Notes: generated from the sequence alone by a model not told the origin. A stretch of 64,000 bases of DNA from Acanthacorydalis orientalis (GCA_034766995.1 CM068321.1:16714026-16778025), one strand, 5' to 3'. Shown: positions 51,030 to 63,896, counted from the stretch's first letter. Made by a program: numbers and translations.

Positions 51030-51445
51030 ATAACGAGAGCGTCCCGAATCCGTTATTAACGATTTCCGACGACTGGTGTTGATATTGTCGTTAAACGAGC
51101 GCGGCAACAACACATGGAAAACGTGCGCGCGCGCGGGGTCGTGCGGGTGCGAGAGGGGGCACGGCGTCGCTAAATGATTACATTAAGCCATAATGAATGT
51201 GTATAAAGTCAGATTACATTAAATTAAGTAAGTCTCCAGACGGGAGGCGGCGCGCTAAGTGGAGGTAATTCAAGCAAATTGGCACAAATAGGATAAAATT
51301 GAGTGGAGCCACGTCGGTTGCGGCGCTATGTGGCGACGGTTCGTAAACGGTGGCGTGCGGACGTGTCGTCGTCGTCGACGACGACGACGACATCGTATTA
51401 CGTTATACGATGGTGGTACGTATGTACGTGTCGATAAATAAATAT
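51030..51445. promoter_or_regulatory. Strong GC/CpG-rich block upstream of otp
   Basis: The sharpest GC-rich island in the window, about 7.5 kb upstream of the otp start codon. It holds an alternating GC run at 51123-51134, two copies of GATTACATTAA (51176-51186 and 51212-51222), ATTA/TAAT homeodomain cores around 51170-51225, and the palindrome (GTC)4(GAC)5 at 51365-51391. There is no long open frame. Candidate enhancer, alternative promoter or CpG island. Confidence 0.45.
51365..51391. repeat. (GTC)4(GAC)5 palindrome
   Basis: Four GTC units directly followed by five GAC units, which are their reverse complement. A GC-rich self-complementary tract inside the GC-rich block. Confidence 0.95.
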
Positions 51446-51737
51446 GTATGTTTTTGTTTAATTTGATTTATTTGGATGTCTTCATTGTCATCCGTCATTA
51501 TCATTCTTCGTATTCGTAAATCCAGTTCGTGTGTTCTATGTTAGGTCGAAAATGTTCGTTAAAATTTTTCACACGTTTCTCTTTTGTATTTTCGCTTTAA
51601 TTTGTTTCATTAGTAAGGCATACATTGATATTAATAATTCATTAATGTCGGTTCATCTTTTTAAACAGATAACTTCTTACTAGTATGCAGTCTTTATAAA
51701 ATATTGAGTTAGAATTAGTGAATATAAATTTAAATTA

Positions 51738-51825
51738 CCAGGGGGATCTGCACCTTACTCGCTTTTACCTCCCTCCCCATCCCTCCAAGGAGGAGATCAC
51801 TAACACTCGCTTTCCTCTATCAAAT
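51738..51825. promoter_or_regulatory. Pyrimidine-rich GC patch
   Basis: A short C-rich stretch, CTTTTACCTCCCTCCCCATC with flanking GGGGGATCTG and AAGGAGGAGATC, in AT-rich DNA. A similar C-rich patch (ACTACCCCCCTACTC) lies near 52230. Could be a nuclease-sensitive regulatory site; weak. Confidence 0.2.
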
Positions 51826-52879
51826 AACAGAAATTAGCAAATTATACGCACAAGAAATCTGCGTAAAATATATAAGTTGTAAAATTTTTATTGAAAAAGT
51901 TTATAAAAATTAACAACAAAATATAATATTAAAGTATGTCTCAATTATTTTACTCTAAAGCTTCAGTGAATACAATAATTTGAATAAATTTCTTATTCGT
52001 TTTACACTGAAATCGTAAACCCGTTTTTGTTATAGGCTGCGAGAGAGCTACATTTTATTTGATTTTATTCACTATAATATACAATTATTAAAGTTCTATT
52101 AAGTGCCTGTGGTCTAATTTCAGTTTTATTAAATTTTCAAATTACGTTGAATTAAAGTTATATATCTTGCAGTAAAATTTTTGTACAAAATGAATTCAAT
52201 CTACGATCTACTATCACATAATCTGTCTCTACTACCCCCCTACTCTATCCAATCCTATTATATCCATCTTCGCTATTTTTCATAATAAAATTATTATTAA
52301 AATGTGAACTATAAAAGTTTTAATAATTTAGTAAAATAATTACCATATAAAAATTTATTCAAAGTATGAATTATTCTAAAATAGTTTCAACGGCGAATCT
52401 ATTTTAAGATTCGAAGGAAATACTTTCTTAGAACTGCTAAAAGTTATCAACTAACAATTAAAATTAATTTTATTAACCACGTTACTATTCTTCTTCTTCT
52501 ATTCTCATATCAATATACAATATGCTCTCATGTTCGACTATTTTGAATCTTATTATTAAGTTCACGAAATAAATTTCACAAAAATAAAATATAAATCATT
52601 AACTTGATTAGAAAATAGTATTTCCTAGCACTATATTATTTAAAACGTGAATTAATGAATGTTATATATGTACACATGTGTATGAATGTATGTGCGTAGA
52701 ACAAATGTAAAAAAATGTAATTACTAATGATGAATAAATAATATATATTTCTAAACAATGCCATAATACGAAAAAACTATTTATCTTCTTCATTATATAT
52801 TTTTATTATACTGTTCTTTTTAATTGTTTTTGTAATTGCAATATCAATAAGTTGTTAAAGTTACGGTTATGACAAAATC

Positions 52880-53170
52880 GTACCTTTTGAGATTACACAA
52901 GTTGGGAATCGGCTTGTGTTTAGTATAATAGTTAAAGGGATGACCACAATTGGTCAGTGAAGCACGGAGTGCGGTGAAAACCAGTCTACCATTACAAATA
53001 TGAAAACCGTCGTTTACTGTCCGAGAAATCGCCTTTTACATAGATACCCCTTACCGCTTGACAGTCAAGACTATTTAATAAAGATGTAACACGTCCAGTA
53101 GCTAATTGTGACCGTACCTAGAACGTTCACCTAATTAGAACTCATCAACACAACATTGAGGATAATTAAT
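52880..53170. promoter_or_regulatory. GC-richer block with homeodomain cores
   Basis: A GC-richer stretch about 9.5 kb upstream of otp. It has TAATTA at 53132-53137 and further TAAT cores near 53100 and 53162. No open frame of note. Candidate enhancer. Confidence 0.32.
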
Positions 53171-53491
53171 TGGTATGAAGATGTATGAATTGTTTATTTT
53201 ACGATAATATGGATAATTTTTCATAGGAATTTTCACAGATTTTGTAGAAGAATGAGAAAAATTCTTAAGTTCTAATAAATTTAGATGAGCAAATACTTTG
53301 TAGAATTTTTTATTTTATATTTCAAATCTGTAATATTTTCCGTATAGTAATTAAAAAAAAATGTTTGTATATTGATATTATTTGTAACTAAGGCATTTTT
53401 ATTAGATAATTTTATTCTTTAATAATATTTTTATATTATATCATGATTTAATTTTTTTATATTTTGAATATGACTTGAAATTTTAAAATAA

Positions 53492-53546
<55 letters not shown>
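53492..53546. repeat. (CA)n(TA)n microsatellite
   Basis: About nine CA repeats followed by about 18 TA repeats; next to the second possible pogo-like remnant. Confidence 0.95.
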
Positions 53547-53547
<1 letters not shown>

Positions 53548-53555
53548 CACCAAAA

Positions 53556-53640
53556 ACATTTACTTATAGCGACAATTGAACGGACTGTGATAAAGAAGTC
53601 ATTATAACTAAATGCGGTTATATTCGCATCTCGATATTGT
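53556..53640. mobile_element. Possible pogo-like remnant
   Basis: ACTTATAGCGACAATTGAAC, then GTCATTATAACTAAATGCGG and TTATATTCGCATC, echo the 22.6-kb segment and the general phrasing of pogo-like elements. There is no second end and no coding sequence. A weak call. Confidence 0.22.
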
Positions 53641-54220
53641 CAATTTGAAGATAGTGGAAATTTCAAAGAAAGCTATTACTTGGAAATTTTAAAATATTCA
53701 GTGACAAAAACTCAAAGAATTTTTTGACAATGTCAAGAACAAGGCATCGTTCTTCTATAAAAAACACCTTGGTTCACTTAATCATTTTCTTTGTGAATTT
53801 TTAGCATCTTGACGATTTGTAAATTTTATCTAGACTAATTGTTAATTATTTAGTTTTATGAATTTACTTATACACTTATTTTATCATTTTGCATCTATGA
53901 TTTGTTCCTAAAACCATAATATAAAATGAAAGGCATATATTTTCTTGATTTTAAATACATTTAAAAAGTTACAACCGATTTTGCGAAGAATATCTGCAAA
54001 AATAATGTTCAGCAATACTTCAGAAGTTTTATGTTCATTGTAACAACTGTATAACTGTCGACAGAATGTATTTGAAATAATACAGATAAAAAGAGTAATC
54101 ATTTGATGATAAGTAAGTCTTTCTAAATCAGTTCAGAAATATTTAATATAAACTGTATAAACGATAATTATTTAGTATATCTATAAGTACTTCTAAAACC
54201 TAATAGTAATAAAATATTGT

Positions 54221-54224
<4 letters not shown>

Positions 54225-54278
<54 letters not shown>

Positions 54279-54290
54279 TTATTTAATATA
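54225..54290. repeat. (TA)n microsatellite
   Basis: About 22 TA repeats followed by TTTATATATTTATTTAATATA. Confidence 0.94.
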
Positions 54291-55214
54291 TTTAAATTTT
54301 ACTTGGGAAAGTATGTTAAGTTTTTATAATTATTTTATTAGTTAATAAATAATAAAATAATTAAAATAATACATAACGATTCAACCAAAAAAGACATGAA
54401 ACGAATAATTACCTCTAAAGATTTATATTTTATTTTACTATTTTAAAATTTAAGCAATAAAATATATTTATTTCCCTCTTAAAGGCTATTTTTTTAAAAA
54501 AATATATAATCGGTGAATCGTAAACAAAAGGCAATAACTTTTATGCGATTATAGTACTATTATTTATAGTGATTTGACCATATTGTATAGTTTTTTTTTA
54601 AAAAAATAAAATTACGAAAAATCACCTTAAACTATTTACTGATAAGTTTTCTTTAGTTATCAACTTTATACACACTACATTGTTTTTTATGATTTTTTTT
54701 AAAGTATATACTAAAATATTTTGCTAGTTTCATATTTTACAAGTTTAGTTCTTCGATTTTGTCTTCGACCCAGTATGTATTTTAGTTATTCATAATTTCT
54801 TTTATTGTATATGATTATAACATTGTTTGAATTTTATTTTTAAATCCTATCTAACTTTTCATATTTGGAAATATAATCATTTTTTTATAATTTATATTTT
54901 TTTAATTTGAAAAATGCAAAAATTCCATTGTGGGTAATTTCATTGAGTTCCAACTCATTTTACTCCGAACAAAATAAATGTAATAAATATTTGAACCTAA
55001 TATGAGAACAAATACAATATTTCTTTAAGACAATTAAAATAAATGATTAATAAGAAAAAGAAAACAAAATTGTAAATAAAATGTATATTGAGTACACAAT
55101 TGAACTAAATGTATGCTTATTTAATTTTTTACTGTATGTAGAGTGATATATTTTATATAGCATTTCAGTTCCAGTTTATTTAAAAGAAGAAAATATAAGT
55201 ACGTTGTAAATAAA

Positions 55215-55500
55215 ATGTGAGAATGTAGTATCCGACGCGCGTATCGAACATCGATGTTACACATCTCTTATCGTATCTGGAAATCTGTCGATACAACTGG
55301 CCAGATATTCGAAAACGAGAAGTGATACCAGTGGTAATGGATTTTATCGATGGGTCGTCTTCATGGACACTGCCAATCGTACTATAGACGTCTCGTGGGA
55401 ATATCGACTAGCTAGCCTGTGCACTCGCCGTATTGACCCGACGTCAACAGACGATAACGTTGGCAAGCTGTTGAGAAGTTGTTTCGAATGACTTCATACC
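55215..55500. promoter_or_regulatory. GC-richer block rich in CGAT-like words
   Basis: A sharp rise in GC and CpG with repeated ATCGA/TCGAT words (for example CATCGATGTTAC and TTTTATCGATGG). ATCGAT resembles the insect DREF/Cut-type motif TATCGATA, seen in some promoters. No open frame. Candidate promoter or enhancer. Confidence 0.32.
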
Positions 55501-56689
55501 AAACTCACAGAAATTCCTAACTCACATCTCATTTTTCTTTATTGTTATGTCTGTACAATATCATTTTCTTGAAGGCAAACGTTTAGTTTTCTATATAGAG
55601 GCTTTTTTATTAACACACAATACGTACTACTAAGAAACTCTTGGAAAGTACTCTAATCGATTAGAAAATCTTCAACTGTTTTATTTACATCCAAATAGTT
55701 ATTTTATATTTAAATAGATATTGAAAAATCGATAAATTATTCATAGAAACAAAAATACAATGCATGCATACTAACTTTTCTTATCCAATTTAAAAATAGG
55801 CATACAAGATGTATAAAAAGGATATTCATATGTATTATAACTCATATATACTTTAAAAATAACACAAATACTAATTAATTTAAATACAAATGAGAAGTAT
55901 GAAGTATTACTAGTAAATGATAAGTTAAACTAAATGAACTCTCTTATAACGTATATTCTATCTATTTGTCTGTTTCAAAATAACTTTACAATACATGTGA
56001 TATTTTAATTTTTTAATTCAACTTGTATTAAAATTTCAAAAAAATTGAAGCACACTAAATGTTAAACAAAGCTATTTTAATAATATGTAGTAATACAATG
56101 GAAGTTTAAACCAGTACAATATTTCTCAATAGCAGTTTTAGTTCCAAATTATGTTTAAATATCAATTATGAAAATATTGCACTGATATCAATGAAAAATA
56201 TGTATTTTTATTTTTCCTTGGAGTGAACTTTTTTAAAAATTCTGTTATGCTCTAAGAGAATTAATCGTTTCAGGAAATTACATTTTTTTAATATATATAT
56301 ATATATTGTAAGTTCGTATTCAAACTAAAATATATTGATCATTAGTCTAATGTTAGTAATTATGTCATGTTTTATTTATAGTAAAAATGTTTAATAGAGA
56401 TTTTATTATACCTTTATACTATAAATTATAGATCTTAAAAATAAAAACATATTCTTAAGCATTGTTCACATTTAAATTTAATTAAGTTTTATTTTTTTAT
56501 ATTAAAGGATTAGGAAAATTTATTAAAAAATCTCCATTTCACAATTTTTCATATAAAAAAGTGATGATAATTTGTATATGTCTTTGATATAGAAACTTAT
56601 TTAATCTTTTTTTGACCCAGTTATCGTGTTTATTAAGGTATTAATCATTTAAATAGAACAAAGAGTCATAGAACAAATACATGGCCATA

Positions 56690-56965
56690 AGACAATGTAT
56701 TATTCTGCAGACGTAGATATCATTGAACATCTTTAGGGACGTGATGAAACGTGGGTGTTAATTGTTGTCTTGAAAGTAAATTAGAATCAATAGCCAGTGA
56801 TTAATTCTGTTAACTGATTCTGAAAGATGTAAGTTCTCCTGACAAAAAAAATCAAGAAAATAATACACTCAGACTAGTCTCTGAGACACAATTGGGATCA
56901 TTTTCGTGAATTTCATTCTTGGTGATGTCACGATTAATGCAGCTATTTACACACTAATTAAAGCA
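56690..56965. promoter_or_regulatory. GC-richer block with TAATTA and CRE-like site
   Basis: Contains GTGATGTCACGATTAATGC near 56922-56940 (a TGATGTCA CRE-like word followed by ATTAAT) and TAATTA at 56955-56960. Nothing coding. Candidate enhancer. Confidence 0.3.
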
Positions 56966-58738
56966 GAGAATAAAAGAAAGCTAAGCAATAATTATGTATG
57001 CAAAAAATATTTTTTATTTATTGAGCTTTGATTCTTTAATTTGCTACTGTAGTTAGTGCATTAATAGACATAGAGAATATGTCGAAAAATGGATTAAATA
57101 TTCACCAACATCAAACTCAATAACTTATTCTAATATTTTTAAATGTAAAATAAAAATTTTATTTTTTGAATTTCTCTTATAGTATTCCTGTTATTTATAG
57201 TAACTATCATAAAACAATACTTATTTTTACTTTATTTGAATGAAATTCGAAAAAAATGAAATTCGCTAATTTGATGAATTGTTTTTGAATTAAAATATAT
57301 TATGTATTAATTATTTGAATTTCAAATTCAACTAAAATCAACATATTTTTAATGTGCTATTATTTATTTCTTGGAGTAACTTTTATAGTTTTGATTCATA
57401 TCCAAATTCCCAATAAACATCAACAATATACAAAATATAATGATTAGTGGATAATTACAAGAATATCATATTTATTTAATTTATTTTCAAATTCTGGTGG
57501 TAATTGAAACCTGTTTAAATTAATTATTTATTATAAATCCTCATGTTTTATTCATTGTATTTATCTGTTCTTATTAGTGCAGAAATATATAGAATAAGAT
57601 ATTAATTACCTTTAAATTTTAAAGCATATCATTACCAATAGCTGAACAAATATATACTATCTACAGATAAAATTAAAAAAAAATAATTTTCTGAATAATC
57701 AAAATAAAAATGTATTCGATCAAATATCCTTGCATGTATTTTCGAGCACGAACTTGTCAATAAAATAAGTTTACAATAATAAATAAAACAGAGTAGTATT
57801 CTTTACATATATAATTATTTAAATATTGAAGTTATTTGTTGACGTTAACTAAGCATTATCTAATAGTTTGTCATTACCATTTTTTAATTTTAAACTGAAA
57901 CATAACACAAATATGGATACAATATCAAACCTAAATTCAGATCTGAGTTAACAAAAGTTGTCTTTCAGTAAAAAGTAAATTTATACTATGTAAAATTTCA
58001 GTCTTAAAATTTTACACACATTAAAACGATTATATATTTTGATTAGTATTTCAAAATCCCAATAATTCAGTTTCTTTCCATTTTGGATACAGATGAATAA
58101 TGATGTATTTAATTTATTCATTAAATAAATTCTATTTATTTAATACACTTTCACAATAATATATTTTCATTCATTTTTGGATATGAAATTTAAAAAATGT
58201 TTTTCTATTATTCTTTTATAGAAAACTTAATTATTTAATAAGAATTACACTGACATTTTGGTTTTGGAGAAAGAACAGAATTAGTAGTATTTTATTTCTT
58301 ACTAATTAAATAACTACCCTATATATCTATCAGATATTACAAGTAAAATTTTAAATCTCTGTATATGTAAAAATATTTTTTTTAAGAACAAAGGGCGCTA
58401 ATGACCTTAAGTATTGACGTGTCCCTGAACTCTAAATATACATCTATCTATCTTAAGAACAAATACTTCTTTTATTTCAAATATTCTAGACATATATTTA
58501 TTTTTAAAATGAAATATATTCGTATGATATTTTTACAAATAATCTCAAATCGTTAAACAACTATATATATTTTATAAACAATTATTTTAAATAACATATA
58601 GGCATTTTGTGAATAATGGGCGAATGAAAAATTAACTGAATTAACTATCAGTTATCATGAATGTAAATTTAATGACAAATAATGTTTTAAAGTACGACAT
58701 AAAAGAATGTAATGTAAAACTTAACATTTTATGCACAT

Positions 58739-58787
58739 TTATATATATATATACATATGTATGTATATATTTGAGTATATATAGAGA
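58739..58787. repeat. Degenerate (TA)n microsatellite
   Basis: TA repeats with CATATGTATGTA and TTGAG interruptions. Confidence 0.9.
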
Positions 58788-59050
58788 GCACCTCCAATAT
58801 TTTCCACCTGCACAACATACGCTATTTGGTGCTACCACCGCCGCCCAATAATGCCAACATAACCGTAAAAACACTGATTGCGTTCGTATATCGTTTAAAC
58901 AAATAAATATTGCAAGGCATTAAGGATAGTAGCTGTAGCGTGAAAGGTGGCATGAACATAGCCCATTCGAAGACACGCTTTGTATTATAGATCGAACACA
59001 ATCCACTATTGTACGTTTCTACGTCACACGATCTTTGACATTTCACAAGA
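58780..59050. promoter_or_regulatory. GC-richer block
   Basis: A GC-richer patch beginning after a degenerate (TA)n and GAGAGC, with CTACCACCGCCGCCCAATAA near 58834. Two opposed short open frames overlap it; neither shows recognisable protein features. Candidate regulatory element. Confidence 0.25.
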
Positions 59051-59764
59051 AATGTATACTTATAATTCGGTAAACATTGAAATATTTGATATTTCCTGTT
59101 TGTGCATTCGTTAAAAATATATAATTTCTAACTGCTGTTTTTGAATAACGTGAATATACTTTATTCAAGTTGAAGGAGGTGTATTTTATTTTATGAGCAT
59201 ATAAGCGAAATGAAAAAATTGATGGTTTTGTCAGTTATGTTTTGAAATACTGGTATCAATTCGATATTTGTATTGAATAACATTAACCATATATTAAAGA
59301 AGGCATGATCTCCAAACATATATATGTTTTTTAAAGAAAAACAAAAACTATTATAGATATGAATAGATTTTAATAACATTTTTCTATAGAAATTAAAATT
59401 TTTTGATCAATAAAACCAGTTTAGTTAAAATAAATAATATTTCCAATCATTTTTTAAATACCAACATGTATCGATTATTTATTTTTTTATAAATTTTCAA
59501 TGAAACACAGTAAATTGTATAAACCTAGATAATACTTTTGTAAAACAATATAAATTGAAATATTCCAAAAAAAAATGTATTTTTTTCCATATTTTATTCT
59601 TAATAAAAAAAAAAATTTCAGAAGTATATAGTCTGTTAAATTATAATAATTGTCATAATAACTATAATAATTAGCACTATAAAAATGTTCACTTACATAC
59701 AAAAAATATGATATGAAACTTTTAAAACTCATTTAAATTTTAATTATTCTATTTCAATCCTTGA

Positions 59765-59852
59765 GGTTTCTGTTTTCATCAAATTTAAGTAGATAGCCTA
59801 TGCTATTCAATGAGTTCAAACTATCTACTTGAAAATGATACAAATCGAAACC
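59765..59852. repeat. MicroRNA-precursor-like hairpin
   Basis: Arms 59765-59796 and 59821-59852 are both 32 nt and pair without gaps at 25 of 32 positions. GGTTTC pairs with GAAACC at the base, and AAGTAGATAG pairs with CTATCTACTT at the top. The loop is 24 nt. Size, loop and bulge pattern match an animal pre-miRNA. I do not recognise either arm as a known insect microRNA, and transcription is unknown. Confidence 0.45.
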
Positions 59853-60861
59853 GATTGTAAAAACGTAGAACTCGAGAGTATAATTTACAATTCAATGGAA
59901 ACGAATATATTTTTTTCTATTAAAATTTAATTATTTTATAGCTCTATTTTAACCACTTAGCAGTATTTAAGAAGTAAATGATCACACTCAAGATTACTTT
60001 TGGTTAAATTATATTTACCTCTTTTTTTAAATTTATTTCTGGTTCTCAATTTTATAAAAACATTAATTTTCTATTTATTATTCACTTTTTATTGTTTTTA
60101 GTTAAGAAAAAAAATTTATCAGGGATCATAAAAACGAAAAAATAATTTTACTAGTAACCAATCGAGATTAAATTATTCTTAGATTTATTTTTAATGTAAA
60201 ATTAAATTACGAAATATATTTCTAAGCTCTAACTTAAAACAATCAATCGATTTTGTTATTATGATTATCAAATTAATAATTCTTCCATAAAATGTTAAAT
60301 GTTCAAGCTATTTTTTTGATAAGATACAATTAATTTTGAAGTATACAGAAGTTATAGAAAAAGCATAAATTGAGTATATTAAAGAAATATTTTTTTTAAA
60401 AAAAATGTACAATGAATAAAATTAAACAGACAGAAGATTAGATTTTTACTTAATATAAGTAATAGACGTATTTTGTAACCTATGTCAGCTTTCATAAACG
60501 TAATTTTTGCCTATTTGATGAAAAAAGCCTAATTTGTTTGATTTTAACGATATACCTTTAAACGGTGAGTTTTACTTGAAATACATTTACTTCAAATAAC
60601 GTTTATAAATTTAATAACCATGACTAAATTATTTACTTATAATTTAACTGAAGCATAGAGTATTTAACAGCTAAATAATCTTTTTTACATTTTTAACATT
60701 ATTTGTGTTTCTATGCACCATAAGAAACAAATATTCTTCCAGATACAATTTCATCCACAGATAAATATAAAAAAATCAAGTCAAATTAAAGAATAATCGT
60801 CGAAGTTCTTTTAAAGGGCTTATTTGCCTACCACTTTCCGGACAGCAATCTTATATTAGTA

Positions 60862-61074
60862 AAGGGTGATTCAACTTAGGCTTCCACACGAAAGTATTAT
60901 AAAAAACGCAAAAATTAAAAAAAAATACATGTTATCCCTCATTTAGTATTTTAGTTCAATTGTATTTTAGTATTGAATTGAACTAAAAACTATATAAAAA
61001 AATAACATGACTTTTTTAACCCCTGCGCTCCCTTATAAAACTTCCATGTGGAAGCCTAAATTAAATTATCCTAT
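60862..61074. mobile_element. Palindromic MITE-like element, copy 2
   Basis: A second copy of the foldback element at 10.7 kb, in the same orientation. The left end reads GGGTGATTCAACTTAGGC, and the right end carries TGGAAGCCTAAATTAAATTATCC. The arms contain AACATGTTATCCC and ATAACATGACTTT, and the centre is again TTCAAT...ATTGAACTAAAA. Differences from copy 1 are scattered substitutions and small indels, as expected for an old non-autonomous family. Confidence 0.65.
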
Positions 61075-61479
61075 ATTAATAGTAAAAATAATTTACTAGT
61101 ATAATAATATGTGTTAAATGATAGCATCGGAAGTAATTATAAGAAACAATAAATTAAAGAAATATATTAATACACGAGTAATTAATAAATGGTTTAAATG
61201 TATATATAGACAGACGGACAGATAAATTTTAGTTAGAATAAAAGTAATGAATTTTGAAAAAGAAGACAAGATATATTTCATATAGTTCATGTACTGTCTG
61301 TAAAACTGTAATGAATAAAATATTGATACATTTTTTTTCTTCGTGAAATCATATAAAATGTGGAAAAATCATTAATAAAGAAATATTAAATGTTATGATT
61401 TACATAATCAATTATAATTTTAATTGATATAATGAATATAACTTTAAAAGACCAAATAAGAAATTAAACAGGATGACGT

Positions 61480-62110
61480 AATGTAAATATCTCTGATCAG
61501 GACCGCATCCAACTACGTTAACGTCCGCATCAAACTTAACGGAGTTACCTCGCTTCTACTAGTACTCTATCCCGCTTGCTCGTTCAAGCGCCCATCCTAT
61601 ATACAGTGTGCCCCCTTGGTTTTCCGCCCGAAAGAAACGATCAGTATCTGACTGGAGCGCCACTAGCACCGCGGGGGACATAAAATGAAGCGTCGGCGTG
61701 CGCTCTCCCGTTTCACCCCGTGTACACCCTCGACAGTCCTGATTTCATCTGCGCCCTTACACGCTCGCACCAGAACACGTTAGTAGTAGGGTGTATAGTG
61801 CAGACAAGACGAAGGCCCACTGAGCCCATTATGCATGGAAATAGCCTATAAAAGGTATACTGTATCGCTCGCGCCAGATTTCATTATGGCACGGGTGCGA
61901 ATCTCCGTTAACGTTAATGTGTTGTTTTTTTTTTACAGGGGGTTAATGGTATGGTGTATGTATATACGGGATCGTTGATGTGGTATGAGGTCGCGATGGT
62001 AAGATGCTTACGTGGAAAAGTGCTATGAAAGTATTTTTTTTGCCTCGCGCGCGATTATTTATGTTGCAAATCTTCTCTGTGTGGAATTCCTTATTAGATT
62101 ATTCTCGCGT
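61480..62110. promoter_or_regulatory. Longest GC-rich block in the 5' flank, with TATA box
   Basis: More than 500 bp of GC-rich, CpG-containing DNA about 18 kb upstream of otp. On the plus strand TATAAAAGG lies at 61847-61855 and TCATTA, close to the insect initiator TCAKTY, at 61881-61886. The spacing of about 36 nt is slightly longer than usual. ATTATGCATGG precedes the TATA box. No long open frame follows, so any transcript would start with a noncoding exon or be noncoding RNA. Alternatively it is a conserved enhancer. Confidence 0.35.
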
Positions 62111-63339
62111 TGTATTAACCTCCTACAAAATATATTATTCTAAGTGTAACATAATGTTTAATTCTATTTAAAATTACGACGGTAGCTGAAATTGACCTGG
62201 ACTTTATTTTTAAATGAATCTAAAACAAAATCAAACGTTCCGCATGTTTTCTACAAATAAATACAGCAGGAATCAAAGTATTTTCCATGTACTGAATTCA
62301 GTTTTAATATTTAAATGATAGTTAACATATTATTTTTTTATTATTATTAAGGTATATGTAAAGATAGATTGTAAGTGAAGCAATCTTTTTTCTGTTTCAA
62401 GATAAAATAAAAATGAGAAAATTTATGACAACAGTACAATGAAAGCATCAATCACTTATTTAATATTCTAATAAAATACTGTTAAGAAAAATTTTACAAC
62501 ATAAAACAATTCACAGGTAATATATTTATATATATAAATTGAATATTGTATTTAACACTAATTCAAAAATCAAATCATTTCAATAAATAAACATTTTTAA
62601 TCCATAACTTATATTAATCGAAAGTAAGACAATATCTGAGTATTTTTATGTGTTTGAAAATAAACGTAATGAAATATCAAAAATCTATTTTTCTACCTCA
62701 CGTCTTTGAACACTAATTTTCTTTATGTTTACAAATAAAAAATTTTCTGAGTTTCTTATTGGTAAAATAGAAAACCTATTATTTATTTCATTCCATTATT
62801 AAAGTACTTTAATTGCTAAGAAATAATGTTTATGAGAATCATTGTCAATAGAAGTTAATATCAATCAAAGTCTAATTGTCATTATTCAATAACAATTCGA
62901 AATCATGTCGAAATACACGTTCCTTCATATATTATATTATTTATTATTTAAAAAATATAGAATAATATTCTGTACTTTATCAGTAAGAAAAAATTAAATA
63001 ATGTATTTAATATAAATAAACCCATGAAATATTTTCTAAAACAACCTTTTATTTTTATGCAAAAAAATATTTCTCTTCGGAAAAGAACAATCTACTGATT
63101 TTAAATGCAAACTATTTTGATTTATAAACAATTTAAAGTTAAACAGTTTATTAATATTAAAATATTTCAACAAATGTTAGTAATGAAATCGACAACAGTA
63201 CACTGTTTTTTTTATCGATGAAAACTATTAAATAATACTAGCTTACACTTTTAATCTGTTTTCAATTTATGAATATATGCGTAGAGTACAAAATTGGTAC
63301 GTTTGGATGGACAAGATATATTAAATTCAAAGGAAACAA

Positions 63340-63361
63340 TTATATATATATATATATATAA
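63340..63361. repeat. (TA)n microsatellite
   Basis: About 11 TA repeats. Further tracts of similar or shorter length lie at 1959, 6197, 9191, 9943, 14410, 40871, 45761, 56292 and 63895. Confidence 0.92.
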
Positions 63362-63896
63362 CTATTTAATGTTTTTTTCAATTCTTCAATTGTTGCCCTG
63401 CAATACTATCTGTAACCATTCAAGACTTTACAAAGTGTCAAAAATTATTTTCACTTAGCTATGTCTTAAGAGTATTATACAAATTTCGAAATTTTAACTA
63501 TCAAAAGTTTTCCATTGTATTAAGTTGAAATAGAAAATTATAGTGGGAAAAATGAATAAAATATCATATGTAAAATATATTACATTATTGTGTGTTTATC
63601 AATAAGTTTTTTCAAATTGGTTTCAAATTAAATTGTGGATTTCAAGCTTATGAATACCAGCATTATTATCATTTTTATAATTGTATATTTATTAAATAGA
63701 ATTATATAATCACATCAAATAAACTTTGATCAAACACTTCTAATTGTTATAAGTAAAACATAGTTATACTGTTGAATATACTTTGTTACTACGTGTTGTC
63801 TACAGTTTAAAAAAGATTCTATAAGAAAAATATAAACTGCTATGAAGTTATATCTGTGTAATAAATAGTTCATTACAAAAATTGAAATAAATAATC

